Of a stretch of DNA of 16,437 bases, positions 13,991 to 16,437 are shown in pieces (positions within the stretch are counted from its first letter, which is position 1; the number at the start of each line of letters is the position of its first letter). Source of the stretch: Mayfieldus profundus (GTDB lineage Bacteria; Actinomycetota; Thermoleophilia; Solirubrobacterales; 70-9); contig JBBPIM010000041.1 in assembly GCA_038040325.1 (NCBI GenBank), positions 1 to 16,437 of the forward strand, written 5' to 3'. Under the pieces are notes generated by a model. That model was not told the origin of the DNA, searched no databases, and saw nothing but the letters and a program-made list of their open reading frames with translations. The translations under genes and the position numbers were made by a program.

Positions 13991-14088
13991 TGCTCGCGCA
14001 CAGCTTCGGGCAGCGGGGGCGGCTGCCCCTTTCTCGCCCCGAGCAGCAGGGCCTCGCAGGCACGGTCTGCAAGAAAGCCTGCAACTGA
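13990..14088 (+). CDS. possible small ORF overlapping the glycosyltransferase stop (32 aa)
   Basis: An ATG at 13990 overlaps the glycosyltransferase stop (TGATG) and opens a 32-codon frame ending at TGA 14086-14088. Its start, MLAHSFGQRGR, repeats the DnaE2 C-terminus in the same reading frame because it lies over copy 2 of the 27-bp repeat. The rest (a Pro/Gln/Gly stretch and a final VCKKACN with two Cys) is not recognised. It may be the displaced original tail of dnaE2 rather than a working gene. Confidence 0.3.
   Translation: MLAHSFGQRGRLPLSRPEQQGLAGTVCKKACN
13996..14022 (+). repeat. 27-bp direct repeat, copy 2
   Basis: GCGCACAGCTTCGGG, then CA, then GCGGGGGCGG. It is the same as copy 1 at 12927-12953 except for two bases in the middle, and it starts 6 bp past the glycosyltransferase stop codon. 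Confidence 0.75.
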
Positions 14089-14091
14089 CCC

Positions 14092-14118
14092 GGTTCCGTC
14101 CGCGTGGGAACCTAGATT
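14092..14118 (+). promoter_or_regulatory. putative promoter with GGTTCC/GGAACC palindrome
   Basis: GGTTCC (14092-14097) and GGAACC (14107-14112) form a perfect 6-bp inverted repeat. TAGATT (14113-14118), a fair -10, follows directly. Transcription would start around 14125, next to the ATG at 14127, which has no ribosome-binding site. This suggests a leaderless message with a possible operator just upstream of the -10. No clear -35 is seen. Confidence 0.4.
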
Positions 14119-14126
14119 GCGAACCC

Positions 14127-14330
14127 ATGTTCGACGCAAGCAAGAGACTCTCACGGCGGATGGCCGATGCCGCCGACCTGATGATTGACTTCGCAACGCT
14201 TGGCGAGTACGGGCTGGAGCCCGTCGACTCGCCGGACCCGCTGGAGTGCACCGGTGGGAGGAGGCGGCGAACGCCCCGCCGCCTTTCCGGTAGCTCCACG
14301 CGAGCCGCGCTGGCAGGCACGCAGCGCTAG
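14127..14330 (+). CDS. small protein of unknown function (67 aa)
   Basis: The product begins MFDASKRLSRRMADAADLMI, continues DFATLGEYGLEPVDSPDP with a protein-like amphipathic helix, and ends in an Arg/Ser-rich tail that looks disordered. I do not recognise a family. There is no signal peptide or membrane span. A putative leaderless promoter lies immediately upstream. The TAG stop at 14328-14330 shares the tetramer CTAG with the stop of the convergent peptidase gene. The helical N-terminal half looks coding; the tail could be an accident of high GC. Confidence 0.5.
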   Translation: MFDASKRLSRRMADAADLMIDFATLGEYGLEPVDSPDPLECTGGRRRRTPRRLSGSSTRAALAGTQR

Positions 14331-15520
14331 CGATCCACGCGGCCGAGGCCGGCCATCCGGTCGGCCTCGCCGCGGTCGATCGCCGCGATCAGCTCCCGCC
14401 CGCTCACCAGGGCTCGCACGAGCGCTGCAGGATCGACGTTCTCGACGGTGTCGGTCGGCCAGTGGTAGTTGGGGATCGACTCGTCGTGGGCGACGAGGGT
14501 GAGGGCGCGGCCGCCGGCGGCCAGGACAGGCGTCGTGTCGTAGGTGAGGCCGGCACTGTTGTCGCTTGGTTCGAGGCCAAGCTCGGGGCGCCGTTCGGCG
14601 ATGCGCTGGGCGAGGGTCAGGAGCGCAGGGTCGGCGTCCCACCCGGTGAGGACGCCCTCACGCGGCAAATAGCGAAGGGTGGCGTCGCCGCCGACGTTGT
14701 CGAAGTTGAGGAACAGCCAGCCGCTGGTGTCGCGCGAGCGGAGGAAGGCGCGGGCGCCGAGCATTCCGGCTTCCTCGCATCCGGTCATCAGGGTCACCAG
14801 GCGGGTGGATTCGAGGCGCTGGGCGACGGCCTCGGTGGCAAGGGCGGTGACGACAGCGCAGCCGGAGGCGTTGTCGTTGGCGCCCGGCACGTCCTGGCCG
14901 CGCAGCTCGCGCTCCAGCATGAGGGCCAGACCGGCGGCGAGGATGGTCCTGGACAAGCCGCGGAGCAGGCGGCCGGGGCGGTTGCGGGACAGAAGGGGCT
15001 CGGCGCCCTGCACGGCGAGCGCGATGCCGTTGAGGCTGAGCCATGTGCGCAGGTGGCGAACCAGGCTCGGGTGGAAGAGCAGGCCGCTGCGGGATGTGTC
15101 GGTGTGGCAGACGAGGCAGAGGGTCCGCTGGGCGTCCTCGCTTGGCTCAATGGTGGCGACCACGTTCTGCGAGGGGCGGCGGCAGAGCAGGTCGGTGAGG
15201 GGCATGCGGACCTGTCCGGCCTCGGTGGCGGCGAGAGCCGCCGCGAGCGCTGCTGTGGCGGCGCGGAAGGCACGGCGCCGGCGGGGCAGCAGCGCGGGTG
15301 CGAAGCCGAGGGCGGTGAGGATGCCCAGGTGCTCGCCGAAGGTGGAGAAGCCGTGAAAGGGCTCGAGGCGGGCGGCGACGCCGGACTCGTTGAGGGTCTG
15401 GGCGAGGCGGCGGGCGGCGTCAGCCTCCTCTGGGCTGGCGGGGCGGCGCGGGCCGATGTCCTCGGCCAGCATCCGTACCACGGAGAGAAGGGTCTGCTCG
15501 GGCGTCTCCTGGGCGCTCAC
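14327..15520 (-). CDS. M28-family-type zinc metallopeptidase with hydrophobic segments
   Basis: The 397-aa product carries the five metal-site motifs of the M28 aminopeptidase family in order: LVCHTD (H139), GANDNASG (D216, bridging), TGCEEAG (E249/E250, general base and ligand), NFDNVG (D274) and NYHWPTDT (H353). The N-terminal helix DIGPRRPASPEEADAA is typical. The unusual parts are a hydrophobic stretch at about 66-103 and an insertion between H139 and D216 (about 150-205) with two hydrophobic segments. These may anchor the enzyme to the membrane. No signal peptide is present. The start is GTG at 15520 with a weak ribosome-binding site, 22 bp after the membrane-protein gene, so the two probably form one transcript. 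The substrate is unknown. Confidence 0.85.
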   Translation of the reverse strand: MSAQETPEQTLLSVVRMLAEDIGPRRPASPEEADAARRLAQTLNESGVAARLEPFHGFSTFGEHLGILTALGFAPALLPRRRRAFRAATAALAAALAATEAGQVRMPLTDLLCRRPSQNVVATIEPSEDAQRTLCLVCHTDTSRSGLLFHPSLVRHLRTWLSLNGIALAVQGAEPLLSRNRPGRLLRGLSRTILAAGLALMLERELRGQDVPGANDNASGCAVVTALATEAVAQRLESTRLVTLMTGCEEAGMLGARAFLRSRDTSGWLFLNFDNVGGDATLRYLPREGVLTGWDADPALLTLAQRIAERRPELGLEPSDNSAGLTYDTTPVLAAGGRALTLVAHDESIPNYHWPTDTVENVDPAALVRALVSGRELIAAIDRGEADRMAGLGRVDR

Positions 15521-15542
15521 GGAGTCCGGCGCCGCCGGGCGG

Positions 15543-15815
15543 TCAGCGGCGCGGCGCGGCCTGGCGGGGCTCGACGATCAGGCGGCGGTGCAGGTAGAGC
15601 AGGAGCATGGTGCCGATCACGGCGCCCGGGAGGCCGCCGAGGTCGAAGGCCTCGGTGTCGCCGATGCCGAGCAGCTCGGTGAAGATCAGGTAGCCGATAA
15701 CGGAGCCTGCGAGGCCGAGGAAGAGGGTTGTGAGCAGGCCCCTGGGCGTCCTGCCGGGGGTGAGGCCGCGGGCGATGAAGCCGGCAAGCAGGCCGAGGAT
15801 GATCGCTCCGATCAT
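15543..15815 (-). CDS. GlsB/YeaQ/YmgE-like small membrane protein
   Basis: The 90-aa product has three hydrophobic segments (about 1-18, 27-50 and 59-76) with glycine-rich helices. MIGAIILGLLAGFIARGL and the second-helix GLAGSVIGY match the transglycosylase-associated/GlsB family of stress-related inner-membrane proteins. The function of the family is poorly defined. A basic tail (HRRLIVEPRQAAPRR) should be cytoplasmic. ATG at 15815 has AGGA about eight bases upstream. It leads a short unit with the peptidase and lies just beyond the rRNA operon terminator in the same direction. Confidence 0.88.
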   Translation of the reverse strand: MIGAIILGLLAGFIARGLTPGRTPRGLLTTLFLGLAGSVIGYLIFTELLGIGDTEAFDLGGLPGAVIGTMLLLYLHRRLIVEPRQAAPRR

Positions 15816-15881
15816 GCGCGGATCCTATTCCCCGCGGAGGTGGGGCGAAACCCGTGCCGGAAGGGTCTCGGAGATCCCGGG

Positions 15882-15911
15882 CAAAGAAAAGGCCGCCCTG
15901 AAGGGCGGCCT
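15882..15911 (-). terminator. intrinsic terminator of the rRNA operon
   Basis: A perfect 10-bp stem (15890-15899 with 15902-15911, AGGCCGCCCT/AGGGCGGCCT on the plus strand) has a very short loop. On the minus strand TTTTCTTTG follows it (15882-15889). It lies about 10 bp past the 3' end of 5S rRNA. Confidence 0.88.
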
Positions 15912-15921
15912 CTGAGTCAAG

Positions 15922-16038
15922 AACCGGCGGCGACCTACTCTCCCAGGCGGTTGCCCGCCAAGTACCATCGGCGCTGAGGGGCTTAACTGCTCTGTTCGGA
16001 ATGGGAAGAGGTGTTTCCCCCTCGCTGTTCGCCACCGG
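15922..16038 (-). rRNA. rrf: 5S ribosomal RNA
   Basis: On the minus strand the RNA runs from CCGGTGGC at about 16038 to GCCGCCGG at about 15924, and these ends pair as helix I. Conserved internal sequences CCCATTCCGAACAG and the closing GGGAGAGTAGGTCGCCGCC are present. The length, about 117 nt, is normal. The ends are estimated to within a few bases. Confidence 0.95.
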
Positions 16039-16102
16039 AAATGTTGCGAAACCGCCCCACGGCGAACCTTGAAAACTGCACAAGACTTCAGGGGAATAAA
16101 TA

Positions 16103-16437
<335 letters not shown>

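Overview
The window is GC-rich, densely coded DNA that looks like an actinobacterial chromosome, most likely of the Solirubrobacterales/Thermoleophilia type. This placement is an inference. It rests on composition, frequent GTG and TTG starts, a perfect actinobacterial SOS (LexA) box, an imuB-dnaE2 mutagenesis cassette and HtaA-like exported proteins. The 23S rRNA at the right edge would settle it.

Left part (1-2370). The tail of an unknown gene overlaps an alpha/beta hydrolase with an N-terminal membrane anchor and an odd basic tail. A 203-bp element with terminal inverted repeats and a perfect 6-bp target duplication (TCTAGC) sits directly after the hydrolase stop. It separates that gene from a convergent small helical protein. 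Next come a small protein with two zinc-finger-like CxxC/CxxxH units and, on the other strand, an orphan C-terminal fragment of an isopropylmalate/isocitrate dehydrogenase-type enzyme.

Middle left (2367-7990, all minus strand). Two tandem paralogous exported beta-rich proteins both appear to start with TTG, and the upstream one ends in a strong terminator. Further right is a compact, overlapping three-gene unit. In transcription order it encodes a secreted CSLREA/parallel beta-helix protein with RTX-like repeats, an NTF2-like lipoprotein, and a lipoprotein of the branched-chain-amino-acid-binding type. All three are predicted to act outside the membrane.

Centre (8020-12956, plus strand). This is an SOS-controlled translesion cassette: imuB, an 85-aa DUF6504-like gene and dnaE2, joined by ATGA and TGATG overlaps. 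The LexA box ends on the A of the imuB start codon, which suggests a leaderless transcript. No imuA or imuA' gene is in the window. Both polymerase proteins carry candidate beta-clamp-binding motifs. dnaE2 contains an in-frame insertion made of palindromic heptamer repeats.

Right part (12927-16437). A family 2 glycosyltransferase gene of lower GC lies between two near-identical 27-bp direct repeats, one of which is the 3' end of dnaE2. This suggests a repeat-flanked insertion behind the cassette. Two small ORFs follow. On the minus strand are an M28-type metallopeptidase with hydrophobic segments and a GlsB/YeaQ-like membrane protein. The window ends in the distal part of an rRNA operon (terminator, 5S, partial 23S), read on the minus strand.
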